The translations under genes and the position numbers were made by a program. Below, piece after piece: positions 11,720 to 22,950 of a DNA stretch of 64,000 nt; position 1 is the stretch's first letter; each line of letters begins with the position of its first letter. The stretch is from Onthophagus taurus (Eukaryota > Arthropoda > Insecta > Coleoptera > Scarabaeidae): contig NC_091972.1 in the NCBI RefSeq assembly GCF_036711975.1, positions 20,031,001-20,095,000 on the forward strand, read 5' to 3'. The notes beneath the pieces are model-generated. The model was not told the origin of the DNA and ran no database searches. It was given only the letters and a program-made list of their open reading frames with translations.

Positions 11720-12335
11720 CTTAACAGTTGATGATCTCCTTCGTGAGTTAAATCATAAATATCTCTTCACAGTTGGTTACGCCGACGACGTGGCTATCTT
11801 GTTAAGAGGTAAACCTGACAATTTTCTTTGTTACAGAATGCAGCAGGCGCTTAAACTTGTTGAACGATAGTGTGATGAACATACCCTCTCTGTCAATCCT
11901 AAAAAGACAGAGTTAAGAGACAGTTTGAGAGACGCCACCCAATTTCTGCAATAATCCATTAACCTTTGCTCCAGAGGTGAAATATCTGGGTGTTATCTTG
12001 GACAAAGGACTAACTTGGACATCACACATTAGTTGCAAAACCAGAAAAGCAACGATTGTACTGATCCAGTGCCGAAGAGTTATTGGGAATACTTAGGGCT
12101 TAAATCCGAAAGTTACAATGTGGATCTACACTTCTGTGATAAGAGTAGCATGGCTCCAAATTTTGGATATAAGGAACATACCTTTCTGTTCTATATTAAC
12201 GTTCATGAAAAGATTGGGCTGGTTTTCTGACCCTTGAATGAACAGTAAATTGTGGGGACGTACAAATTGTCCGTTGGGGCCTAAGTGCTGTGAAGTAACT
12301 CACCCCCACGTGAAACTACATACATATATTAACCG
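11720..12335 (+). mobile_element. LINE RT fragment with YADD motif
   Basis: Plus-strand frames read DLLRELNHKYLFTVGYADDV followed by AILLRGK (around 11730-11810), then LSVNPKKTEL (about 11890), then KYLGVILDKGLTWTSH (about 11980), the end of a LINE reverse transcriptase related to that at 2500-4035. Several stops and frame changes interrupt it. The 3' end reads GPKCCEVTHPHVK, a typical end for this LINE group, then an ACATACATAT tail. Confidence 0.7.
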
Positions 12336-12359
12336 TTGGTTTTCTTCTTCCACTTTTGT

Positions 12360-13990
12360 TTCATATTCATTTATTTCCTTTTCAGGCAATAAACAGTCAA
12401 TATGCGCGTTTTACCATTTTTTCTTTCTTTTTGTACTATTCTCGGCGCGCCCTTTGGAAATGGTCGAATACCTTCTGGCGAAGAAGATGTTAAGGGAATA
12501 CTCCAGTTCGAGGTAGCAGCAGCCGATCCAGCAATGCATTGAGACTTCGATGTGCATGTAAAAGCATAAATACTTTCTTCATTCGTCGACTTTACAAAAA
12601 AGTTACTGTTACACTCTAAGCATAAGCCTTCTTCATTTTGGCTGTTTGATAATTTTTGGTTTGTCTTTTTCCGCTCTGATAAATCACCTCCTGAAGTGTC
12701 ATGTCTAATCTCTCGGTCAGTAAAAAACTCATCGTCTCGAAAAACTTGGTCATTGAAGGGATGAATGTCCGTCACCTGATATCCTTTTTCAATATTCTCC
12801 TTTATAAAGTAAATTAGTATAGTAAATTTACTAAATGCTTTTCCTATTAATCCAGCAATATCATATATGCTAATTGGTTTTCCAGAATATTCTAGTAACC
12901 AGCTATTTAAGCTTTTCCAGCATTGTAATAGGATCTGTAAGGGCCAAACACTTCGTGGTCCAACGGTTGAAGCTTGTGTGAAGTGTGATGCGAAGGAGTT
13001 AACATTACAACGCCATTTTACTTTTCTAAGCTAATCGCTGGAAGCGAAATATGTGATTCGTAATTATCAAGGATTAATAGGATCGGATCATCTTTGGAAG
13101 GTTTTTCGTGGGCATTAAAGTTTTCTATAATCTACACAAAGCCCTTCATTAGATCATCCAGATGGATTTGTGCGCCAATGGATCACCAATAAGCATGTGG
13201 GACTTGAAGTGTACTTCAGGAAAAATCAATATAGGTATCACATGATTACCAGTGGCATTAACCGCAACAATCATAGTAATGTTAATTCCTCTTTCACCAG
13301 ATGTAACACTTCCTACTTGCTTAACACCTTTTGATGATAAACTTTTAGGTGGTGTGTAAACAATGGAATTGCCAGTATCATCTAAATTTTAAATTTTACT
13401 GGAAGGGAATTGGTATCAGTCTGTCGATTAAAACTGGCCGCACGGGAAAGATTTGTCGACTCTGGTTTTCGTAAACTCAAATTTGTATGCCGTTTTCTTA
13501 AACCTTTCAATCACATTTCTCCGGCGGACTTGTTTTCAGTCCAACTATTTGATATTTTAGTACGGTTTTCATGACCAAATTCATACGCGAGTTTCATTTC
13601 TTCTCTTTTTGTGAGACCATGATGGCATGTATCGGCATGTATATAATAAACGACTCACTGGAGTTCTTCATTCACAGAAAGCACTTTATGAGTGAGTATA
13701 TTTTTGCTATATAGACATAACCTGTATTATTTGGATTTGCCTGTGCATTATTGTCAATTTCTAGACGGTGTAACATGACGAAAGAGGGTAGTTTTGAAAA
13801 ATGCAAACATTTTAGCTGCGATTTGCACTTTTCCATTATTATCTGTAACTTCCTTCAAAATTCACTTCAGTGCGCCAAGATCTAACGCAGGCCTTGTTTT
13901 ATCTTGCTTACTTTTAGGCATTTTTCTGGGAAGAATAACGATAGACTTTATTTCTTCACTATTACCACAAATATATATAACAACAAATTA
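12360..13990 (-). mobile_element. pogo/Tigger-like transposon, decayed
   Basis: On the minus strand the N-terminal half reads NSWTENKSAGEM near 13500-13560 and LRKRHTNLSLRKPES (a CENP-B-type DNA-binding segment). The catalytic part reads SSKGVKQVGSVTSGERGINI near 13320, then TMIVAVNATGNH and PILIFPEVHFKSHML. The C-terminal part (12371-12775) is open and ends with KNGKTRILTVYCLKRK. This order is that of DDE_1 transposases of the pogo/Tigger group. Several stops and deletions are present and no clear TIR was found. Related remnants lie at 2045-2430 and 23880-24900. Confidence 0.8.
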
Positions 13991-14308
13991 ATATACAATA
14001 TTATACCTTAGGACATGGCCCGAGAACAAAACTAATGTCCCGACGTACAGCATCCTATAAGCAGAATAATTATATGGTCACTGTTTCCTTTTTAACTTAA
14101 AAACGTGATTTTAGGCTTAAACGTAACCGTTACGGTTAGGATTGGGTAGTGTTTCACCGACTTCACTGTTATGCCAGTACGTCGCTAAAGGTACCCATGT
14201 TTCATTCTGACCGTTGTGTTTCGTCGGCGCCCCTTAACCGCATAAAACAATACAGTGATCTTAAAAAAAATTTGAGCTGGTATTAATATTATATTTTTAT
14301 AAAACGTT
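13991..14308. other. Intergenic, end of the inverted flank block
   Basis: No gene is seen. At about 14275-14308 the sequence resumes similarity (inverted) to 368-400, marking the outer end of the duplicated flank. Confidence 0.4.
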
Positions 14309-14641
14309 CATATTCCTGGCAGGATCACCATGTAATAATTTGTGATCTTATGGTTTTCTATGTTTTATTGAAAAGACTTTAATTAATTTTAATCCATTTT
14401 ATTTATAAGTAACTTAACAAATATCGATAAGTTCTTAACGATAGTCTATGATTGATTGTCTATAGAGAACTAATTGTAGTTGACAGGAAACGAGTAGTTC
14501 ACTGACACTTGTGTCGTCAGCATATTGCAATTCAATATGATGTTTTCGACTCTTCAGTGAACTACACGTTTTCAATACTATGCAAAAATAAAATAATAAA
14601 AATTCCTTAAAACTGAACTAAATTAAACTATTAACTATATC
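14309..14641. mobile_element. About 330-bp insertion with nested inverted repeats, unknown family
   Basis: Compared with 1-400, the inverted flank copy is interrupted here: the sequence on either side joins continuously in the other copy. Inside, 12-bp arms at 14494-14505 and 14554-14565 (GTAGTTCACTGA and its complement) enclose a second hairpin CATATTG-CAATT-CAATATG. A non-autonomous insertion is the simplest reading; no known terminal motif was recognised. Confidence 0.5.
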
Positions 14642-14686
14642 CATTACATTTTAAAATTATCCTTATTTATCTATACTTTTTTATTT

Positions 14687-14722
14687 ATCGCCAACCTTTG
14701 TCATAGGACAAAGGTTGGCGAT
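14687..14722. repeat. Perfect 16-bp hairpin with 4-nt loop
   Basis: The arms 14687-14702 and 14707-14722 (core GCCAACCTTTGTC) are perfect complements with loop ATAG. The inverted counterpart at 1-400 lacks it, so it belongs to a second insertion at about 14690-14900. It is followed by unassigned DNA to 14900. Confidence 0.75.
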
Positions 14723-14929
14723 TATGACTATTGATGTTGCCGTTCGGAGCAATTCCAGTGATCTCTCAGCTATAAAGTTTAGCGTCTTCTTAGGATATCT
14801 GCAAGCGTTAGGTGTTATACGCAGTCGAAGACTTTTTTGTAATCTACAACTTATGTCTGGGACTGTAGTTTTGTCATTTTTTTTGGAGTTTTAAGGCTTG
14901 TTTATCTTCTACTTTTCTAATTTTCTGAA

Positions 14930-15201
14930 AGTACAAATCTTTATTGTTACTCTCTCAGTTAGTGATATCTATTTCATGACGATTTACATTAATAAAATTA
15001 ATCAATATATATTTTTTTAATTGGTCCTCAAGGTTAATTATTACAGGTAATTAATTGATATTGTCTGATTACACTTAATATTGTGCAGTTCTGTGTAGAT
15101 GTACTGAATTGTATTGAGATATTTAAATTTTATTTTTTATAAAGGGTGCATAATTGAACAATAAATATTTGTTGTTTACTTCAACATTTGCTAGCACAAT
15201 A
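14930..15201. repeat. Inverted repeat partner of the window's first 290 bp
   Basis: The reverse complement matches 1-290 with only scattered substitutions and indels of a few bases. It lies 300-570 bp upstream of the five-domain gene and could include distal regulatory DNA. Confidence 0.85.
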
Positions 15202-15434
15202 CTGTGTGTATCAAAACATATAACAAATTGAATTATGAATTGTTTGTACGTCTGTTGCCGCTTCTATAATCAAATAAAAATACTTTTTAAACGATTTTTA
15301 ATCCGTTTATGTGTGTACACAAATGTTTTAACAAATAATGCATCAATCATGAAAACCGGATGAACATTATAGAATAAATCCTTGATAATGATTAGATTTC
15401 TCAATAATTGCAATAAGAAAAAATATTTTGTGTG

Positions 15435-15442
15435 TATATAAA
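15435..15442 (+). promoter_or_regulatory. TATA box of the five-domain gene
   Basis: TATATAAA lies 57 bp upstream of the first ATG. The string ATCAATCATGAAAACCGGAT at 15342-15361 resembles the ATCAATGAAACCGGAT motif upstream of two-domain copies, in the opposite orientation relative to the gene. Confidence 0.55.
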
Positions 15443-15498
15443 TCGTTTCAAATTCGTTGTCTACTCAAAGTTTAGCTCCTTCTGAGCAGTTCAATACA

Positions 15499-16972
15499 AT
15501 GATGAGAGGTAAGAAACAATTTGATGAAAAATATTTGTAGCTAATATAATTTTTATATTTTATTTGTAGCTATAGCTGCTTTAGGTCTTTTGAGTATCGT
15601 TGGAATTGGTGCGGATCCTGTTGGAGTATGCCCAAGTACTAATGGTGCTTACGTAGACTTCCTTATCGATAATAAAGACTGCAATAAATTCTATAAATGT
15701 GACTGGGGGAAACCTGTACTATACACCTGCCCCTCTAATTTACATTTTAACTCTAAATTAAATGTCTGTGATTGGCCAGAAAACGCGGGATGTAGTGGAT
15801 CAGCTGGATCTACTACTGGGACGACAAATCCAACTACACAACCTCATTCCACCCCTAACTCTGGAAGCTGTGAATCCGTAACGTGTCCGTACACACCTGG
15901 AAAATACCCAGTTTTCCACGCTCACCCTGAAGATTGTGGAAGATATTGTAAATGCGATAACTACGGTACTGTTCATGACATGCCATGCCCAGCTGGATTA
16001 CATTTTAATACTGAATTAAATGTTTGCGATTGGCCAGAAAATGTTGGATGCAATGGAGGTTCGACTACCACTTCAAAAACAACTACCACTGAAAAACCAA
16101 CTACCATTGAAAAAACAACTCCAGCTCCATCAACGCCAACAACCCAAACACCCACTATAACCACTCCTAAACCTGGAGATTGTACATCAGTGACTTGTCC
16201 TTACACTCCTGGTCAATACCCAGTTTTCCACGCACATCCTAAAGATTGTGGAAGATATTGTAAATGCGATAACTACGGTATTGTCCATGACATGCCATGC
16301 CCAGCTGGATTACATTTCAATACCGACTTAAATGTTTGCGATTGGCCAGAAAATGCTGGATGTAATGGAGGTTCGACTACCACTACAAAGACAACTACCA
16401 CTGAAAAAACTACTCCAGCTCCACCAACGCCAACAACCCAAACACCCACTATAACCACTCCTAAACCTGGAGATTGTGCATCAGTGACTTGTCCTTACAC
16501 TCCTGGCCAATACCCAGTATTCCACGCACATCCTAAAGATTGTGGAAGATATTGTAAATGCGATAACTACGGTACAGTTCACGACATGCCATGCCCAGCT
16601 GGATTACATTTTAACACCGAATTAAACGTCTGTGATTGGCCTGAAAATGCTGGTTGCAATGGAGCCCCACTTCCAACTACCACCCCAAAACCTGATCCAA
16701 CTACCGATGACGTATTAACCGATGAAACCACTACAACTTTCACTCAAACACCAGTGACATCTCCAATTCCTGGTGATGATTGCTCTAGCGTGGTATGCCC
16801 ATCTCAAAATGGTGATTTCCCCGTCTTCCATTGCCATCCTAAGGTTTGTGATAGATATTGCAAATGTGATTGGGGAGTAGCATATGATATGCCATGTCCT
16901 ACTGGTTTACATTTCAACCCCGTTTTGAATGTTTGTGATTATCCTGCTGATGCCAAATGTCCACATGCATAA
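15499..16972 (+). CDS. Five-domain chitin-binding protein with mucin-like linkers
   Basis: Exons 15499-15508 (ATG ATG AGA G) and 15570-16972, with a 61-bp intron, give 470 aa. The signal peptide is residues 1-18, ending GIGA before DPVGVC. CBM14 domains lie at 24-78, 104-164, 208-268, 306-366 and 408-467. The first is the six-cysteine type (FLIDNKDCNKFYKCDWG). The other four have eight core cysteines, including CGRYCKC or DRYCKC. Domain 5 has a ninth cysteine (HCHP where the others have HAHP). The linkers are rich in Thr and Pro with Lys/Glu, typical of O-glycosylated mucin spacers. Domains 3 and 4 and their linkers are nearly identical in DNA, an internal duplication. The first and last domains correspond to the two domains of the array proteins, and the intron position and phase agree, so this gene is close to the ancestral form or a sister of it. 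A structural, chitin-crosslinking secreted role is likely. Confidence 0.93.
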
Positions 16973-17025
16973 TTTCTTATTAATGATCTAAATGAATTAT
17001 ACGTTTAGTAATAACCAAATAATAT

Positions 17026-17031
17026 AATAAA
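17026..17031 (+). terminator. Polyadenylation signal of the five-domain gene
   Basis: AATAAA lies 54 bp past the stop codon, in the expected place for an animal 3' UTR. Confidence 0.5.
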
Positions 17032-18400
17032 GATGATACAGCATAATTGTATATTTTATTTTGAATTTATTTTGTATTCATGTGTTTAATTAGATATCCG
17101 GTAATATTGCATCCATACTACTTAAGATTTTGGCAAGATACTGTTTTTGAAGGCCACATACCACATCATTGGATGCGCTTTAACCGACAACAAGTAGTAT
17201 TACCGATAATTATTGATACTACCACATGTTGTTTTACAGTTTGAGATTACCTACTCATTGTTTAACACACAAGATGTTTTTGTAAATGTTAGAATGGTTT
17301 TCATGGGAATATAATTGATATCAAAATATTAAAAAAAACTAATATCTATTAGTAGTATTAGTTCCTACATCCCAGTTTAATTAAAAACACTTCAAGCGAT
17401 TTCCTCTGACATTAATTACTATAACAACTTTTACTTTTTTAAAAATTTGTAATTCACGGCGCTGATAAAAACAAGATAATTTCAAAAAGCATTCAATTAA
17501 AAGAAAAAAATTGTAATTTTCCAATAATATTTCTCCAAAAACTAAGTAATCAGGCATTAAAAAAAAATAGACGAATATCTTCTTTTGAAATCTTCTCTTT
17601 GTAGTAAAAGGTGGTGAACAAGATGACGTCTCATCGAAGAATGAATCATCTTATCAATAGTAACAGTAATAACAAAGCGAAGTTTACAAGATAGTCGAGT
17701 ACCTAGTTAATGAAAGATTGCTTTGATTACAAGATTATTGATTATTCGAACCTGACTCACAATCCGTAGTGTTAAAATACATAAATTATTTACATATTTC
17801 TCAACGTCGAGTATTTATTTAGTATTGTTAATATGTGTTTTGAAGAATTCAAGTCGCTGAGAATGGACAACTTAGAAGTTATGGTGCAAATTGCTCTTCA
17901 CTTTTAAGTGTTGGTAACGCACTTATAACGTATTCGAACAAAAGTCATTCACTCAATATATTCAGTGTATACATATAAGATTCAAGGATGCGCAGGTGTT
18001 GTTGGAAAAGGTAAGGAGTCTGAGGATTAGAGATCAGGAGCCTTGAGATATGTGTGTGGTGAACTGATTAAGGGGCTGAGTGTGGATTGTATGGTGTTGA
18101 TTGTAGATTTTAAGGTGCTGAGTGGTGGATATGTTGGAGTTACTATGTTGATGACGCGGAAAAAAGAAACTTAGGTATGCGTTACTGTGCAGTGTGGAGT
18201 GAATAAGTTGATCATGGATTCATTGTAGTGTAAGTATGCAGAACCTATCGAGAGGTATATATTGGCCAGATCTAAGACATTTTGAGCGTGTACGTGAGGA
18301 AAATAACGTTATAGGAAACCGATTCAAGCACGTAATCACTCAAGTAGTTTGATGTCGTTTTAAATCTTAGATGCGTTTTAATCGATATATATATATATAT
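17032..18400. other. Intergenic DNA downstream of the five-domain gene
   Basis: No gene or element was recognised. The block 17990-18220 is unusually G/T-rich on the plus strand. A (TA)n run lies at about 18386-18406. Confidence 0.4.
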
Positions 18401-19059
18401 ATATAAACGACTGTAGCAAATAGACGTTATTGTGGTTGGCTTAGTGTTGCACTTCTTCACAACTAGCATTAGTTATTGAGCTCTCCTTGCAGGAATCTTT
18501 TAGTGGATTATCCACCAACATTAGTGTCCAAATTTGATCGCTGATTGATGATTTAAAACTGGTACTTTGTGCAATACTTGTTCACTCTGCTACTATACGT
18601 CAGGTTTGGTTTGGTTTGTGATGAAACAAACCTGACCTATTCCAAGATTCCTTTCCGCGGGTGGATTGGTGTTGGTTAGTTTTGTTTACTGTAGGTTGTC
18701 AAGATCAGTTATCACTGATCTTGATGGTAAAGAGTGTAGATTGGTGTCTATACTCAGTTTTTTCAACTACTTTTAATCAACAGAAATTGAAATTAGAAAC
18801 AAGGAAATTAGAGAGATCTTTAGGAAATTAATTTTGACATTGAAATCTTATCATAGTAATCATTGTTATTGAAATGATAATTTGATACTAGAAAATTTCA
18901 TTGATACGATTATTTCTAGCACTTCATAATCGTATTTTTCACACTCCATATGTATTTAACTAGTAGATTGATAGTAAAGATTAATATCTATACCTATCAA
19001 AACTAATTAATTGGCAATTATCATAATAGTTATCTAGAATTTTTTGCGTTTAATATTGC
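18401..19059. repeat. Upstream arm of copy 4, inverted duplicate of the copy 3 arm
   Basis: This corresponds block by block to 9477-10430 in reverse complement, with the best agreement in the last 250 bp before the gene. Confidence 0.75.
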
Positions 19060-19067
19060 TATAAAAT
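19060..19067 (+). promoter_or_regulatory. TATA box of copy 4
   Basis: TATAAAAT lies 66 bp upstream of the ATG, followed by the same GGTAGTACCTTCCTCAATTA as copy 3. Confidence 0.6.
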
Positions 19068-19132
19068 CGGGTAGTACCTTCCTCAATTATTATTCGAATT
19101 GTTCTATTACAGCAATTTGGCTAAGCATCAAA

Positions 19133-19829
19133 ATGAAAGGTAAGTTTATAACGATTTTATTTTAATAGCCTTAGCTAAAACTGTATTTTTTAAATTTTAG
19201 TTACATTCTTGTTATGTGCCACCTTTGTATTGGCTTTCCAATATGCCAAAGCCGAGCCAGTTGGTGAATGCCCCGACGACATGAACCCGGCAAAAGTTGA
19301 TTTCTTGGTAGATGATGGAGATTGCACCGTCTTTTACAAATGCGATTGGGGAAAACCAGTCAAATTCGATTGCCCATCCGGTTTACACTTCAACAAAGAA
19401 TTGGAAGTCTGTGATTGGCCAGATAAAGCTGGATGTAATGGTGATGGTGGAGATGACGGTGGAAGTAGCAGCAGCAGTAGCAGCAGTGAAAGCGATGAAG
19501 GGGACGATGAAGAAGTAGTTGAAGGAGGTGATGATGAAGAAGTTGAGGGAGGAGATGACAATGTTGAAGAAGATTCTAGTAGCTCCAGTTCTAGTTCTAG
19601 CTCCGAAAGTGACGAAAGTGGTGATGGAAACGGTCAAGGAAGATGCCCAAATGATCCATGCCCAAAAGAAAACGGTGAATTCCCTCATTACTTTGCCCAC
19701 CCTGAAACTTGTGGTAGATTCTGCCAATGCGATTGGGGAGTTGCCTATGATATGCCATGCCCAGATGGACTTCATTTCAACACCGAACTCAATGTTTGTG
19801 ATTGGCCAGCTGATGCAGGCTGTGAATAA
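19133..19829 (+). CDS. Two-domain chitin-binding protein (CBM14), copy 4
   Basis: Exons 19133-19139 and 19201-19829 with a 61-bp intron give 211 aa. The signal peptide ends AKA and is followed by EPVG rather than the DPVG of all other copies. Domain 1 has DDMNPAK, DDGDC and PSGLHF like copy 3. The linker (82-150) keeps the DDEEVEGG block that copy 3 lacks, and its second Ser run is SSSSSSSSSS without the SGS break. Domain 2 (151-210) has NGEFPHYF and FNTELNV. The downstream DNA (19850-19990) matches that of copy 3. The frame is open and copy-specific changes are conservative, so it looks functional. Confidence 0.91.
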
Positions 19830-20369
19830 TATATCTGATTTATGAAAATTGTTATATTATTTAAATAAATGTAAATATGGTTATTGAATAAGAACGTTGT
19901 TGATTGAATTTTATTTGAAAAATATTAGTTAAAGTTAAAAGAAGTACTTCACTTGCAATTATAAAAACAATTATATGATTCAACAAATGGAACAAATTCA
20001 TTTGTTATATAGTAATCGTGAGGAATTACGGACGTCCACATTTGTTATTTAGATATCAGTTAATGATATCCAGAATCTTGTTTTCTTTTTTTCTTTTAAT
20101 CGTGCACATTAATTTCTCTTTTAATAACAAAAATATCACAATACCATTCGCCTGTTCCATTCTAATTAGCGCCATATTTAAAATATTAGTTTTAACTGGC
20201 AGAGCACTTTTGACTTTACTGTGATGATAACTCGTCATAGTAAAGGCGTCCTCCACCACGATGGTTCAATTGCCATAGCAGACTGTTACGTATACATATA
20301 CACCGACTGTAATTCGTATCATGATATTGAGGTTGTTGAAATTTTCGCGGCGTCATTTTTTGTCCTGTT
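19830..20369. other. Downstream flank of copy 4 and unassigned DNA
   Basis: AAATAAA at about 19862 can serve for polyadenylation. Similarity to the copy 3 flank ends near 19990. The rest up to 20369 shows no recognisable gene. Confidence 0.4.
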
Positions 20370-20770
20370 GCAGAAAATAAAACTAACCTTACTGACACAA
20401 GACCTAGGTTGTTCATCTGCCGAACTAGTATACGGTCAACCACTTACGTTTCCTGGAGAATTTTTTATTAATAATCAATACCCTTTGGAATCTGATCCAT
20501 TGCTATCTAGTTTAATGAAACATTATCTTCTTTGAAACCACTATACACAGTTTTTCATTCAAAACAAAAACCATTTATTCAATTCAAAATTTGCCTTTGT
20601 CAAAATTAATGTGATTCAACCCTCTTTAACTCCAAGATATGAAAGCCCATTTAAAGTAATAAAAAAATTTGCGAAATATTTTGTAATTTTCAAAAACAAC
20701 CAGGAACTAACTGTTAACATCAACAATCTTAAACCAGCATTCCTTTTAAAAGAAAACTCAACATGTCACC
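20370..20770 (+). mobile_element. Gypsy-like LTR retrotransposon fossil, integrase end
   Basis: The plus strand carries recognisable codons from the end of a gypsy-type Pol polyprotein, the integrase C-terminal region. Only a small piece is present; it is clearly broken, no LTR was recognised, and it looks old. Confidence 0.6.
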
Positions 20771-21419
20771 AAAGCGATAAAATCAATTTTGTTTCAATTT
20801 TTAAGTACGATTTTTTTTTACAACCATCTTCCTCTTTGATTAGTCTTTATAGGAGGGAAAGTGGCTGTAGCATGCTGTGTACACGACATATAACATCATG
20901 TTACAATACAAAATCATTATTATTTTATTAACATTTTATTATTATCTTATTATATTGTGAACCAGATACCGACACTTACCTACCATTATGTCACGGAATG
21001 ATTAACATTTCAAAACAAAACTAACCTTACCTAACATTCCTTGATACAAATAATGAGCGTTTTATTCTATACAAAAATATTCACAATTTTATAGCAATAT
21101 ACATATACAGGGTGAGTCAATAATGCAGCGACGAAAGATAGTGGCTTTACTGTTGAAAATATAAAAAAATGTTTTTATGTTATCATATATTACCATCAAA
21201 GCTGCATCCATTAAAATTATTTTCAGCTATACTGGGTGTTTTACTATTCGAGGACCGTACTCAACTTAATATATGTATTTGTAGATATATTTTTTTACAT
21301 GCGCTGATTAGCTGTCTTAAATGCTACAACTGCATATATTGTTTTCAATTTTTGAATGCAAGGCAGCATTATTATTAAATATTGAAGATTGCAATTTGGC
21401 ATGTCGATAAATAAAGCTT

Positions 21420-21845
21420 GGGTGTTTCGATCACCGTTAATACTATTGGATGTTATTATACAGAGTGTTTACCAGAAGCAATTAATTTATGCAATGTTTG
21501 GTGAGCCATAACTTTGTTATTTTAAATGGAACACCCTATATTTTTCTGAAGCATCGTAAGGCACAATCTTTGCCGAACGTCTAGTAAAACATCTTCTAAA
21601 AGAGCCTGCAGTTGATTTTCTAAAAAATTCAAATAAGATCCTACCCAGATAATTCCTGCCCAGACATTTAAGCACCATCGATCTTGGTGGTCTACTAATC
21701 GTCTAAAATTAGAATTGACAGTATCGTAGAAATGAAGATTATGGCGAGTAATTTTTAAGGAATGTCGCCTCATCGGTGAATAAAAGATAATCAACAAAAT
21801 ATATTCTTGTTGAACATTTTTTAATGCCCATTCCAAAAATTCTAG
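21420..21845 (-). mobile_element. mariner-like transposase fragment
   Basis: The minus strand reads LKITRHNLHFYD, then RWCLNVWAGIIW, then FLENQLQALLEDVLLDVRQR, the stretch between the first and second catalytic acids of insect mariner-like transposases. Both catalytic regions are lost. A CAGGGTGAGTCAATAATGC string at about 21110 resembles an element end, and another such end lies at 31346. Confidence 0.6.
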
Positions 21846-21879
21846 TCTTTTTTTGAAATCTTGTGCATCAAGTTCTTGT

Positions 21880-22390
21880 ACAAACGTTAGGATGTCAAAA
21901 ATTACTCCTCTCCCTAATTTCCCTGCAGCACTCTCCCAAGATCCTGCAATGCAGTCCTTTTTCTATCCTTTCCTCGTACTTCACTGCTCTTCTCCCAGCT
22001 TCCATCCACTGTAACCTCTTCCCTCACTATATAGGCTGAAGTCTCCCTTGCCAACTCCAATACCCATCTCCAATACCTTGTTTGTACATCCTCCAGTAAC
22101 CCTTGTTCTTTCCATTCTCATACTTATCCGCTTTCAAACATAACCTTTCTTTTTCCCACATCGCTTCTTCACTCTTCTTTCCATCGCCCTAACTTGCGAC
22201 CCAACTTTATTATCGTCCGAGAACCCATATCCCAAATATGTATACTCCTTCACTTCCTCTATCTCTCTTCCCTCCTACATCCATTCTTCTCCCACCTTTG
22301 CAGAACTTCATGACCTTTGTCTTCTCGATGTTTACCTACAAGCCCTTTGCCTTAAAATATCTCTCGGACATATTTTCTTATTCTGTTCAA
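21880..22390 (-). mobile_element. LINE fragment (R1-like), minus strand
   Basis: The reverse complement reads NIEKTKVMKFCKGGRRM, then frames resembling EVKEYTYLGYGFSDDNK (two shifts), SQVRAMERRVKKA and WRWVLELARETSAYI, the post-catalytic part of an insect LINE polymerase common in arthropod genomes. Frequent shifts and stops show it is old. Confidence 0.55.
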
Positions 22391-22876
22391 AATTGAAACT
22401 TTTTCCTCAGCTAGTTTTTGAGAAAAAGAATCGCAAATATATTACAACATTTTTACGTCAAAAAATTAAAGATTACATTGCTGATGAGGTTTGATTTGTA
22501 CAGGTGTTTGTTTATACTCTGCCTCACCCTCGTTCAATCCTATGAATGATGAAGAAGAGTTGGATATTGGACATTTGCAATGAAACGATTAAATTCTTGC
22601 AGATATGTTAATGAAGCTCGAAGGAAATTTTAGTAAATAGCTAAAAATATTTAATTAATGCCAACAATTGGACAATATAATTTTCGTTGATCGATGACAA
22701 TTCACATTTTTCTTTAGTTTTAAAATTCTATAAGTATTGAACTATTGTGTCGGTAGCAGATTAAAACCTATTGGCTGTTATTAATTATTATCTTACTTTA
22801 ATCAAAACTAATTAATTACCACTTATAGTAATTTGTTATTTAGAATTAAATTATCGTCATTTTTTTGGGTTTATGC

Positions 22877-22884
22877 TATAAAAC
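22877..22884 (+). promoter_or_regulatory. TATA box of copy 5
   Basis: TATAAAACAGGG, as in copy 2, lies 67 bp upstream of the ATG. The preceding 180 bp match the copy 2 upstream flank inverted. Confidence 0.6.
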
Positions 22885-22950
22885 AGGGTTGCCGCACACT
22901 TAAATTATTATTCGAATTGTTCGTTTACAGCAATTTGACTACATATCAAA

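Noticed and set aside
18386-18406. (TA)n run as a regulatory element or origin
   Set aside because: An ordinary microsatellite with nothing else around it.
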